Origin: Coriaria nepalensis
Lineage: Eukaryota > Streptophyta > Magnoliopsida > Cucurbitales > Coriariaceae
Direction: 5' to 3'
Assembly (NCBI GenBank): GCA_027186245.1
Contig: CP114487.1
Location: 6,815,001-6,879,000, forward strand
Length of the DNA: 64,000 nt
The translations under genes were made by a program, and so were the position numbers. This document shows positions 14,201 to 24,184 of this stretch, in pieces; within the stretch, counting starts at the first letter, position 1, and each line of letters opens with the position of its first letter. The notes beneath the pieces were generated by a model. The model had not been told where the DNA came from and did no database searches. It worked only from the letters and a program-made list of their open reading frames with translations.

Positions 14201-15295
14201 ATCTTTTTTATATAAGCCTCTAACTTCACTTTTTTATGTTATTACCTCAAAGAAGATCACCAAGGCTGAAGTTGCGACTATTACTGACAAGAGGTATGAA
14301 GAGCAAACGAAAAGTAAGGATGAGCTAAAGACTGCCAAAGCGTCCAAGAAAAGGGCCAGCTCACCCAAGAGCATTCTAGATAACCAAAAGAAACTCAAGG
14401 CCCCTAGCACAGTCACCTCAGACTTCTCCTCTTGTTAATACATCAAGTACACCGCCGACACCCCCTCTTGAAGCTTAAAAAATGACCCCTCATCCTCCTC
14501 CTCTCATCCCATCAAGAACAAAAGTCTGAACTTCAGTTTCTCCTCAATCTTTAGATGCCATCTCATGGGGCACTACTACTATGGCTTATTTAACTCAATA
14601 GACCAATGCTGGCACCTTCCTTAAGCCTCAAGTTAGCAAAGGGACTCTTAGAGAGTTATATGGAGAGACCCTTGGGTTGATGCTGAATTTCGAGAATATC
14701 AAGCTAGCTGATCTCCCCCTCCTTCAAGTTCAATAGATCCTTAGCTTGTGCCTTTCCATTGTATATCTTTTCCATATTCTTCTTTGTATTCATAGTTATC
14801 CTATCCTGACATTCATTTTATGGTCCTACAGAGTCACATTGCAGCAACCATAATTAGGGCATCGGTTCAAACCTTGAGGGTAGATGAGATCCAGCGCCTC
14901 AAGCAAGAAAATGTGAAGCTGAGAAAGAGCAACATGGCCTCAGTGCAAAATTCAAGGATCTGACATAGGAGAAGAACCAACTACTAAAGAAGTATCATGA
15001 TAAGGTTGACCTCCATAAGGCAGGTTTATGAGACTGAGATGAGAAGGGTCCATATGAGTTAGAACGTCTGAAGGCGGAGATCCCCCAACTTGAGAAGGCA
15101 AGTATGGTGAAGTTCCTTGAATTTGAGGATTTTTCCAACTTGAAGACCAAGATACATGATATAGGATTCATGGAATGTCATTTTATGGTTAAGCTGAAAT
15201 TCTCAGAACTAAATGTTGACGATCTTAACCTGCCTTTGGACAGTTCTGATGAGGATGATGGAGATTTCGCCGAGGCCATTATTATTGAAGCTTAG
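11272..15295 (+). pseudogene. Antisense accessory gene of Tat element (Transposase_28-like), broken
   Basis: This gene runs opposite to gag-pol. A short first exon (ATG at 11272, MSDKA) ends at a canonical GTAAGT donor at 11288. The main exon region starts near 11633 with the wording DDRFSILTNY, then INIRVPEE. After a frameshift, FAYGFRVLLQPLIQ and GLPHGQL follow (about 11823-12041). That matches the plant 'putative gypsy type transposon' family (Pfam Transposase_28), which has the pattern F.GFRLPLHPF...GLAPGQL. The gene is interrupted by the solo LTR at 12305-14103. Coding traces resume at 14.25-14.45 kb (Lys-rich) and 15.1-15.3 kb (acidic tail LPLDSSDEDDGDF). Function in the element is unknown. 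Confidence 0.6.
12305..14103 (-). mobile_element. Solo LTR of an Angela/Tork-like copia element, nested
   Basis: The minus strand begins with GGCATGGTGCCCTGAAA, like the LTR starts at 50755 and 63796, and continues with the same AT-rich body. The termini are flanked by the 5-bp duplication CTCCC (12300-12304 and 14104-14108). The length of 1799 bp is almost equal to the other solo copy (1804 bp). No internal copia sequence is present, so it arose by LTR-LTR recombination. It splits the accessory gene of the host element. Confidence 0.85.
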
Positions 15296-15739
15296 ATAAA
15301 GAGAGATGATAATGCTGCTGCATGGAATCAGAAAGAAGCCATAGGGAAATTTGTTGAGGATGAGATAGCTATTATTGGAGCTGGGACTGTCGTAGTTGAA
15401 GAATTTGCTAACAACACCCTTAGAGCTAACCAAACTCCCAAAAGTGTTCCTTGAAATTATCTTCTAGCGTCTCTTAATTTTTCAAAGGTTTTTCCTAAAC
15501 TCTCCTTTGTTTTTTCTATAAGTAAGCCCTAAAGGCTGAAGGCTTGTCTTTATTTTTCTTGTAATATCATTCTACTAAAACACCAACTTCTTCTTAAATA
15601 GAACATTAGCTTATTCTTTCTTTCAATACTTATTCATCTTTTGCTTTCCATTTATTTCTCCTCCTCCTTTGAGAAGTGGAATTCCAGTAGGATTTAGCTG
15701 GTCAGAACATCATTAATACAAATATGCGTGTGATTGTTA

Positions 15740-16615
15740 AAATGCTAAGCCTCTAGAGGGTGCTCAGCTCCACAAGGCCTTGGATGCCAAAAAAGCACTC
15801 CAAGTATTGGATGTTAAGGCTCTGACGGGGAAAAGTTCTCAGCTCTTCACAAACTTGAATGCCCAATAAGCATACCAAGTGTCAGATGTAGAGCCCTTAG
15901 GGGGCTCAGTTCTTTAGAAACTTGGGTGCCAAATAAACACTCTAAGTGTCGAATGTTAAGACCCTATAGGATGCTTAGCTCCTTAGAAAATTACATGTCA
16001 AATACCCTAAGTGTCAGATGTTGAGCCCTTAGAGGGTGCTTAGTTCTTTAGAAACTTAGGTGTCAAATAAGCACTCTAATTTTTGGATGTTGAGCCCTTA
16101 GAGGGTGCTAAGCTCTTCATAGCCTTGGATGCCAAATAAGCACTCCAAGTGTCGAATGCTAAGCCCCTAGAAGTGTCAAATCGATGCTCTTAGAGGGTGT
16201 TCATCTCATTAGAAACTTGGGTGCCAAATAAGCACTCTAAGTGTCGGATGTTGAGCCCTTAGAGGATGCTCAGCTCTTCAGAAACTTGGGTACCAAGTAA
16301 GCACTCCAAGTGTCAGATGTTGAGCTCTTAGGGGATGCTCATCTCTTCAGAAACTTGAGCGTCAAATAAGCACTCCAAGTGTTGAATGTTGAGCCCCTAG
16401 AGGGTACTCAGTTTTTCTGAAACTTAGATGCCAAATAAAAACTACAAGTGTCGGATGCTGAGCTCTTAGATCTTCAAAGCCTTGGGTGTCAAAGAACCAC
16501 TCTAAGTGTAGATATTGAGCTCTTAGGGGGGTGGTTGGCTCTTCACAGCCTTAGGTGCCAAATAAGCACTCTAAGTATCAAATGATGAGCCCATAGAGGG
16601 TACTCAGCTCTTCAG
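15740..16615 (+). repeat. Tandem array, about 13 copies of a 69-70 bp unit
   Basis: A degenerate unit containing TTGAGCCCTTAGAGGGTGCT, then CTCTTCAGAAACTTGGGTGC and CAAATAAGCACTC, recurs at intervals of about 69-70 bp. Copies start near 15744, 15814, 15885, 15955, 16020, 16089, 16158, 16250, 16319, 16388, 16457, 16515 and 16586. The array lies between the integrase tail and the accessory gene. The same unit occurs only twice in the related element at 36680-36830, so this copy has expanded. Confidence 0.85.
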
Positions 16616-16822
16616 TCTTTCTCTTTTAGAAACAATTTTGCTTCATTTCATTAGGCGTGTGCATCCGGAGTGCCTTTGAGAAATTCAAATACAATAGAAA
16701 TAATAAAACAAACTAACTATAGTAGGACATTAAAAGCTTATCTCTTGTTCTCCCTCATTCTTATGGTAAGGCTTTAGGTTTTATGCATTCCATAGATGAG
16801 TTAACTCTTTTCTAGATTGATT

Positions 16823-17085
16823 TTAAAGTTTGTAGGTTCCTAACCTGACCTCTTTCACTACCTTGTATGGTCCTTCCCAATTTGATCCCAAAAGACCTTT
16901 ATGTTGAGTAATAATAACCTTCCTGAGTACCAAGTCCCCAAATGAAAAGGGCGGGGTTACTCCCTTATTATAGTGGCACTGCACTCTTCTCTTTAGTGCC
17001 TCCTCCTTAATTCTAGTCTCTTGAAGCAAATCAAGGAATTCAGCGAGAGCCTTGTCATTTTTATTTTTGATGAAGGATAATCTTA
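16823..17085 (-). pseudogene. Gypsy integrase carboxy-terminal remnant
   Basis: The minus strand reads VQCHYNKGVTPPFSFGDLVL, then WEGPYKVVKEVRLGTYKL. This is the HYNK...F..GDLVLRK...L...WEGPY.V......GTY.L carboxy-terminal block of plant gypsy integrases. The catalytic core is missing, and the sequence runs quickly into gag, so pol has been deleted. Confidence 0.75.
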
Positions 17086-17199
17086 TGTATGAAGGTAAGC
17101 TTATCTCAATAGCAACCGTAACGTCAGATCCATATGTTAAGCTGAAGGGAGTTTCTTGGGTTGAGGTAGATTATCCTTTCCTTATATAGATGGTTGAAG

Positions 17200-18450
17200 G
17201 TAATATTAATAGAATTCTTGGGTTGAGGTATCATTTAGACATAGATATCTCCTATAATTACTTGGATATCTCCTGCCACATTTTGATGCCTGGGTTAACC
17301 TCAGGTCGTGCCTCAGCTTTATTCTCTCTTTTATTATTCCATCTTCCTTCTCTCTCATTCCCTATTCCTTGTCTACTAACAAACTCTCCAAAGTAACCCT
17401 TCTGGATTAATCTTTCAATCTCTCTCTTTATATGAATACAATCATCAGTTTTATGATCATGATCTTCATGATACTTACAATACAACCCTCTATCACGTTG
17501 AGCTGGAGAACTCTTCAATGGTTCAAGAGCCTTGAACAAGTTATGATTCCTGAAACAAGTGTAAATTATTTCAATACTCGTCAATAAAGGAGTGAAGGTA
17601 TCCCTGAAGAATGAGAACTCATCTCTCCTATCTAGAATTCTCTTACTGTCTTCTTTCTTTATTTTATCCTTTATCCATTATCCTTTCCCCCTAGGGTCAA
17701 TTCCTCTTTCTCTTCACCTCACCCTCTTTACAAGACTCACCTCTTTCGCTTTGGCTCTTCAGTTGTGATATACCTCCTCTGGTATCCTATCCTCTTAGCC
17801 TTTAACAAAGCTTCAGCATAAAAACTGAAATGTTTTTTTGCCTGAATGACTGATGAGTTTTTTGTTAGTTATGCCCCCTAAGAAGGCGTGTAGAACCCCT
17901 ATGTCCAGGTCGGCCCACCTTCTTTGAGGCTTAATTAAATCAATTAGCATAATCGAGCAATGCCTACCTCAGGTTTTGCTTGATCGTGTACAAGCTTATG
18001 AGGGAAAACTGTGTGTTAGCTGCTCCTCAGAAATTTGAAACAAATAGTTGCTTCACCTTATCAAAGGAATCAATAGTGCCAGATGTGAGAGATCTGTACC
18101 AATCACTTGCTGAGTCAATTAGTATGATATGAAAATATTGGCACATTAAATTATCAGACACCTCATGCATGTCTTATAGGAATTAACGCAATCATGAGGG
18201 TCTTTGGTTCCATCATAGACTAGGGTTGGGGCCCTAAACTTCTTCAGTAACTTAGTACTTTGCACACCCTCGGTGTACAGGTTCTCAAGTTCATCAATGC
18301 GAAGGTTAGTCTTCTTCACAGCTGCTTCTAACTCCTTCATCATTTTACTCAGCTCCTAGATGACTTTAAACTGTCCAGCGAGCTCCTCAATTTGCGCTCT
18401 AAGAAGAATGCGCTCCATTAACACTTGTAGCAACCTTGGATTCTATGTAA
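17200..18450 (-). pseudogene. Gypsy gag with zinc-knuckle-like motif, broken
   Basis: Minus-strand pieces include LYTEGVQSTKLLKKF and VYDGTKDPHDCVNSYKTCM (18146-18343) and CKYHEDHDHKTDDC followed by IHIKREIERLIQKG (17258-17584). The second is the Cys/His motif with the 'lKrEIE.LI..G' tail typical of plant gypsy Gag. Frameshifts separate the pieces. The same two blocks occur in the elements at 39.7-41.0 kb and 53.0-54.3 kb. Confidence 0.75.
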
Positions 18451-18773
18451 GATCAGTGAAATCCTCAACCTCACCTTTATCCCAGGTGGTTCCTATGTTC
18501 AGACGAGATGTAGCGTCATCCTCCTCATAATGCGAACTCCTCTTAATAGACAAACATTGATGTGTCCTCATAGGAGGACAAACATATCCGTGTTCCTGCC
18601 TTCATTTAGCCTCCTACCTCACTTTAGTTATAATCTCAACTATTCTTGCATCTATAGAGCATACAACCACTTGGCCACCAAACCTCTCTCCATCCTTTCC
18701 ATGGCCTATAACACATCTGCCCCATTATTACCTATGGCTGGAGTTTGAGGAGGCGTGAGCCGTCCTCGGGCAG

Positions 18774-19316
18774 TACTAACAAACTAAGTTAGTATTGAGG
18801 ATGCAAATGTATTTTTTGTAGAGAGTTCAATGTGTGGAAATTGGTTACCTTTCTCACCAAATATCTTTTAGCTTATATACCTAAAATAATGTTGTGAAAC
18901 CCTAGATAACTTTATATGTGTTATGTTTCTATTGTTCAATGGTCTGATTATTTCTACTCTGCGATCAATATCAAGACCACCCTCTCCTAACTTGTCAGTA
19001 ATATATTTCCTACTAAGATATCAGAATAGGACCATACAACCGTTATTTTCATCCTCATCACCTATTAAATGAATATTCCTCAACCTAAAAATAAGTAGAC
19101 GAGTGCCCGACTTAGCATCAAACTCGGTTAAACATTGTTCAACTTTGTATAATTAATATGGCATCTACCGATAATGGTCTTCTTAACTTCTCAATCTCAG
19201 TCGTCCCTTATATAATATTAATGAACCAATACGACCTACTTCGAAGTTAACCATTCGGATCAGCTACAGTCACCCAGATATCCTTAACCGAGGATGACAG
19301 GAACCATGATCCAACA
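18774..19316 (-). repeat. Right (5') LTR of second gypsy element
   Basis: It aligns with 10306-10845 and ends CCAACA before the target duplication CTATT at 19317. The usual primer-binding site cannot be recognised; the sequence left of 18774 looks deleted relative to the sister elements. Confidence 0.8.
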
Positions 19317-19321
19317 CTATT

Positions 19322-19791
19322 AATCGCATCAAATTTTGTAGGGGACCATGCGTATCCGAGTCTATAAGAATACAGCTGCTCGGGGTTGTTTGATTTGAGT
19401 AATAAAATTTAGTAATCAAATCAGAGATGTTGGGAAAATATGATGGAGAGAGAAATATATAATAGAAAAGAAAGAAAGAACGTCTGACGAACGGAGTCGT
19501 GGATGTGCAAAGTCAAAACGCACAGCTGTGCCTGTGCCTGTCCTCTTCTTAGCCTTCGTGCTCTCTGCAAACCGATTCCCCATTTTTCACTCTTTCAATT
19601 TTTTTTTTCAATTATTTAATAGTAGTAATTTCATTTCAAGAAGAGAGAGAGGAAGACAAAACGGCGTGTATTGTTGGCTGTTGCAGCTGAATGCAGAGAG
19701 AGAGAACAGAGAGAACAAAGAGAAAGTTGAAAATGGCTTTTCACCGGCCTTTCCCAAATCCAGACAAAATCCCATTTCTAAACTAACCATA

Positions 19792-19823
<32 letters not shown>

Positions 19824-19860
19824 TTTCTAGTTTCGCTCTTCGTTCAGTGACTCGGTCCCT
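19322..19860. other. Upstream region of the putative non-coding RNA gene
   Basis: No convincing protein. The ORF at 19528-19830 is serine-rich and runs into a (CT)n microsatellite at 19792-19818, as in plant leaders and promoters. Its proximity to the TATA box at 19870 suggests promoter sequence. Confidence 0.4.
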
Positions 19861-19869
19861 TTCTACATT

Positions 19870-19877
19870 TATAAAAA
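19870..19877 (+). promoter_or_regulatory. TATA box candidate
   Basis: TATAAAAA lies about 50 bp downstream of a (CT)n tract. It would place a transcription start near 19900, ahead of the exon structure proposed for the miR160-mimic RNA. Confidence 0.45.
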
Positions 19878-19899
19878 CCTCCCTCAAACGTATCTGGCC

Positions 19900-20422
19900 G
19901 GCACGGCAATCACCTCCGCCGGAAGACAAAGCTAGCTAGCTACATCTGCAATAGCCGTCAATGCGAGCTCTCTCTGCGCTCTGTCACGCAATGAATCTTC
20001 CCCACAGTCGCCAAGAGGTACAACCTTTCCACCTCCCCCTTGTAACGTTGTAGAAGGCCATTTTCAGGCATTTCCGAGATAGGAGGAGGAGCATCACAAT
20101 GTAGCTTCCTCTCTGTTTCAATCTCCCCCCTCCTTTCTCTTACGTGCAGAATAGGCATACAGGATGGAACCAGGCAATCAGTAAAAACAAAAATAGTATA
20201 TGAGATATTATTTTATGTTCCCTTTCTGGGGTTTTTTTTTTTTCCCTAAAGTATATTTCTGGAATTTTGAAGGAGGTCCATGATGGGTGTTAATTCTTCA
20301 GTTACTCAGAAATACAATATTTTATTAGGGAAACAAAATGTTTGTGAAGCATTCTCATGGCTTCATTTATAACCAAATGTATGTAGATTTGGGTATACTT
20401 CTTAATTTCTAATTCCCTTTAT

Positions 20423-20460
<38 letters not shown>

Positions 20461-20660
20461 GGTTCCAATTTGGTGGAAACCTCATAAGAACACAATCATT
20501 TGAGTTGATGATCTTCTTCCCTTTTTGTCTATTAAACATGAAAGATGGGGTAAAGATTAGGCTAAAATAAAAAATGGACATAATAAAATTGTCTATGTTC
20601 TGTTACATTTAAAGCTTTCTGTGTCTGTTTTTGGCAGGCATATCCTTTTTGTTTAAGAGT
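19900..20660 (+). ncRNA. Putative long non-coding RNA carrying a miR160 target mimic
   Basis: A TATA box at 19870 precedes a possible first exon (about 19900-20017, donor CAAGAG|GTAC at 20018). An intron of about 132 nt follows, with a long pyrimidine tract and acceptor GTGCAG at 20149. The second exon begins at 20150 and carries the miR160-mimic site within its first 27 nt. No long ORF is present; the longest spliced frame is 36 codons (19961-20017 joined to 20150-20203). A second (CT)n run lies at 20427-20457. The 3' end is unknown. Seen: the motifs. Inferred: transcription, splicing and function. Target mimics act by sequestering a microRNA without being cleaved, which here would relieve ARF10/16/17-type mRNAs. 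Confidence 0.5.
20153..20176 (+). promoter_or_regulatory. miR160 endogenous target-mimic-like site
   Basis: AGGCATACAGG (20153-20163), a three-base insert ATG (20164-20166), then GAACCAGGCA (20167-20176). Conserved plant miR160 is complementary to TGGCATACAGG plus GAGCCAGGCA. Pairing therefore fails only at miRNA position 21 and position 8, and the three extra bases fall exactly between miRNA positions 10 and 11. A 3-nt central bulge opposite the cleavage position is the hallmark of target mimics such as IPS1 for miR399. The position-8 mismatch is a weakness. Confidence 0.7.
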
Positions 20661-21079
20661 GGGTCATGAATCAAATGATAATAACTATTGTTAGGTCGTA
20701 TATGATAATTGATATGGATCATATTGTGCGAACGGGTTTGAATTTGGAGCAGAAGTAGAGAGATACTTAACAAAAGTCCACTGTTTCTATCTATCTTTTG
20801 TAGATTCGAAGTTCGGATTCGTAAGAATTCATTTCTTCAGCTTAACATATGCTGTGCACTCCTCTCTACAGTTTGAGGAGATATAATCACATTTCTGCTC
20901 AACAAATGAATAATGCTGCGAATTCGCATTTGATAATGACAAAAAAACCCATCTCACACCAATTGATTACCTAAATAGATTATGGATTAGTTAAATCCCC
21001 ATCTGTATTAAGTGGATTAGTTAAATCCCCATTTGTCTACTAATTCAACCCCAGACACGCCCACCCAGGCACCCACACA

Positions 21080-22563
21080 TGGAGAAAGGGGTCGTACCTC
21101 ATATCTCACAAGAGGGAGACGAAATGATATCATGATGGATAGAAGAATATCCTGTCTAGCATACTTGACCCTAAAAGCCTGAGTGGAGAAACTGTTTTCT
21201 GTATCATCAAAATTCCATCCTCCAGTCAAATTTTTAGACTTCTTGAGAGCGTAATTGCAATTCCTGCTTGATTAATTATTTTCATCATGGGAAAGCACAT
21301 CTAATGGTTCAACATTAAGTTGCTAGTTAGCAATGATGGATGATACACTTTCCACAAACCCTCTGCGTATATCAATATATAGCCAGATTCATCCATGAAT
21401 GTGTGAGAAATGCAGCTGCATTCAGAACATAGACTTCCAAAGAAGCATGCTCTGATTTCAAATTAATTTATTATTATGAACTCATTTCGGACTAAAGATA
21501 CATTCATAACACAAAATATGTACCACAAAATAGAAACAAGATGGTAAGAAACATAATCATAACAACATCTATAAAAGTACCTTCATATTGATTGACTCTT
21601 GCAGGAGTACAAACAAAAGTATACTCAGCGTCCTCCCATCTCGTAGTAAACTTAATTTGGAACAAAAGAGAAGAAAAATATAAGCATAAATTGATCTGAT
21701 GATCAAGATTGTGGAGCCTATGAATGAAAATGGCAATCTCAAGTACAGTATAAGCCATAGCCACCAGCTTAAACTTCGCAGGATCTTGCTTTGCATCAGG
21801 TAACCTCTTTGCAAATGGTTTCTGTAATTCAAAGAAATGAGCCTTCCAAGATGCCAAAGCATCTACAGCCTATAATCCTGAATACTTCACGACAGCTAGA
21901 TGGTACGTGACTCCAATTTGAGTACGATCAAATTATCAACACTAAGGACATATTGCAATATCAAATTATCAAACCATACTCGGCATGCCCAAATTGAAAA
22001 TTATAGAAATAGATAGGACAATATTGCCTAAATGTAAACGCTAAACAGCGTAAAACAGCCCAAAAATCCAAACAAAGAGGAAAGAAAAATAAAAAATAAA
22101 AAATAAAAATGAGAGAGAGAGAGAGGAAAGCAAATGATATGAAGGTAATATCTAAACTTTAACAGCTAAGCACGGAAAGAATATCAATTCGTCAAAGAAA
22201 TGTATGAAAGAGTTTGAAGCTGGGAACTGTTACTGATTGGGCTAGGGTTCCTTTCTCGGGTAGATTGTTCGGAAAACACAGAGCAAAGATCGTTGGAAAT
22301 GTACAGAGCGTCGTTGCGCGGGCTTTTTTCAGATCACAAATGAAAACAACCTTCAACTTCAGATTCGAACAAAAGGATTAATTTGACCTGTAGGAAGCTG
22401 TTAGTAGAGTTGAATAATAATCGATTGTAGCTGCCGAATTGAAGGAGGAACATGGGAATGAAAGGGGAAGAGAGGGTTGGTTGGCTGGGAAGAAAAGTAA
22501 AAGAGAACGAATAGAACTGAGAAATTGGAGCGGTGAAGATTGGAGAAACTGAAGGAGAGACAT
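21080..22563 (-). pseudogene. FAM135/ZW18-type putative serine esterase, 5' remnant
   Basis: Minus-strand blocks match the amino terminus of the plant FAM135 (DUF3657/DUF676 esterase-like, ZW18) family: MLWHLGRLISLNYRNH (from 21862), KRLPDAK and LEIAIFIHRLHNLD (about 21815-21700), IKFTTRWEDAEYTFVCTPAR and VNQYEG (about 21650-21580), and FSTQAFRVKYARQDILLSIM (about 21195-21140). A 1-nt frame change separates RNH from KRLPDAK near 21810. Nothing after about 21120 resembles the rest of this normally long protein, including its hydrolase domain. A TATA-like TATATATAG near 22595 and a short spliced leader ORF (22563-22390) suggest that the old promoter survives. Function is presumed lost. Confidence 0.7.
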
Positions 22564-22639
22564 TTGCTCTCGCTGGCCTTTAATTTTTAAATCTGATCTA
22601 TATATAGGCCAAAGGTTGACAGAGCAATTTGGCATCATT

Positions 22640-24184
22640 TTACTTGGCTAATTAGAATACTAGTTTTAAACATCCCCAGAAATCGAGATTCCACAAGAAA
22701 AGTTGCAGATCCCATACGAGTATGGAGTAGTAGCTTATGGGGTGTGGTTTAGATAAATAGCTATATCAAGATTAAACTTTTGAAAATGGCCTCATTTATA
22801 AAAACTTTTGTAAAATGTCATTTTTAATTTATTTATGTATTACGACAAATAAAAAATATTGAAATTATAAAATTGATCTTCTTCATCAACCTTTTACAAG
22901 TAAACGGCAACATAAAAACATAAAATTTGAACCCAAAAAATCTTAAATCTTCATCTTCTTTTTTCTATCAACTTTCTTCTTATTCTTCTTATTTATCTAC
23001 ATACAAAAGGAAAACCGTAAATGGCCAAGAAAAAGAAAACGCAGTACAGACCATCTAGAAACAAGTCTGGCATTCACAACTATTGAGTTCAACGGTTCTG
23101 CATTTCAAATATTCGTTTGTAACTTTATTTTTAATGATTAGGAGTATTTTAATTGGAGTTATGACATGTATTATATACTGTTGGAAAGCTTTAAAAATCT
23201 AATTTCTAATATAGCTGATGATTTACAATTTTGATATCAGATAAAAAAATTATTACAAATTTAATAGATAATACTCATGGACTCATTAAAGTCAACAAAA
23301 TTTTAACTCTAGAGTCATTGAGGTCAACGGGTCTACAACAATTTCATATTGTTAATGATTCCGAAAATTTTACTTAGAATTATGAGACGTGCTATATACT
23401 GTTAGAAATATATGAATATCTAATTTCAGGCCATTTTTCAATTTCAAATTAATGAAAATGTTATAGTCAAATAAGTGGAGCATGCACATCATCATCATAA
23501 TTCAAATTTAATTCATTTTATCATATATATATAGAAAGCTCTAAAAATCTAATTTCCAATACAAACGACGATTTGTAATTTTAATATCATATGAAAAAGT
23601 TATTATAAATTTAATAGACAATACTCTGACTTATTGAGCTCAATATGTCTTTAACTTTAGATTTGTTGAGGTCAACGGTTTACAATAATACAATTTTATT
23701 TTAATGATTACGAACGTTCTACTTAAAATTATGAAACGTTTTATATATCATTAAAAATATATGAATATCTAATTTTATATGCAAATAATTCTACTTAGAA
23801 ATGTTAATATTTGAAAAAGGATTAAAATTTTGTATTATATATAACTTGAAAAAAGAAAAAAATAATAAATTTCCATAAAAATTATTATAAATTTTCATGT
23901 CATTCGACCATAATAAAAAATTATTATAAACTATCCATGTGACGCGTTTACATTACCGAGTGACAGAATTTTGTGCTTAAATTAGATCTAAGCATAATTT
24001 TTTAGTATAATATTATATGATATTTAAAAGTGACCACCGTCCTTTTTTTTTGACATATTGTCCTTCACTTATTCTTCTATTGGGCTTGAGCTTTTAGTAG
24101 CAAAGTTGCCGGTAAATTTTAATTAATTACTTAATTAACATTCAATCAGCACGTGATCATCCTTGTAATAATAATAATCAAAAA
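22640..24184. repeat. AT-rich spacer with degenerate direct repeats
   Basis: Two word sets recur. One (GTCAACGG ... TTAATGATTA ... TATACTGTTAGAA) occurs near 23091, 23327 and 23675. The other (AAAGCT.TAAAAATCTAATTTC ... TTTAATAGA.AATACTC) occurs near 23186 and 23538. The spacing is about 350 bp, but the pattern is not a clean tandem array. No coding sequence is seen. Confidence 0.5.

Larger units (their letters stand above)
10306..19316 (-). mobile_element. Tat-type Ty3/gypsy element with antisense accessory gene and nested solo LTR
   Basis: Two diverged direct repeats of about 540 bp (10306-10845 and 18774-19316) bound the element. The 5-bp sequence CTATT occurs immediately left (10301-10305) and right (19317-19321), a target-site duplication. 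Gag and an integrase tail are read on the minus strand at 16.8-18.4 kb. Protease, RT and RNase H are deleted. A plus-strand accessory gene lies between the integrase and the left (3') LTR, an arrangement known from Retand-like Tat elements. A ~70-bp tandem array (15740-16615) sits between them, and a copia solo LTR is nested at 12305-14103. Confidence 0.85.

Noticed and set aside
15740..16615. Regular repeats could suggest a CRISPR array
   Set aside because: The units are degenerate, contiguous and lack spacers; the context is a plant retrotransposon.
19958..19992. GCTCTCTCTGCGCTCTGTCA resembles a miR156-type sequence
   Set aside because: Too many differences from miR156 or its star, and no opposite arm forming a hairpin nearby.
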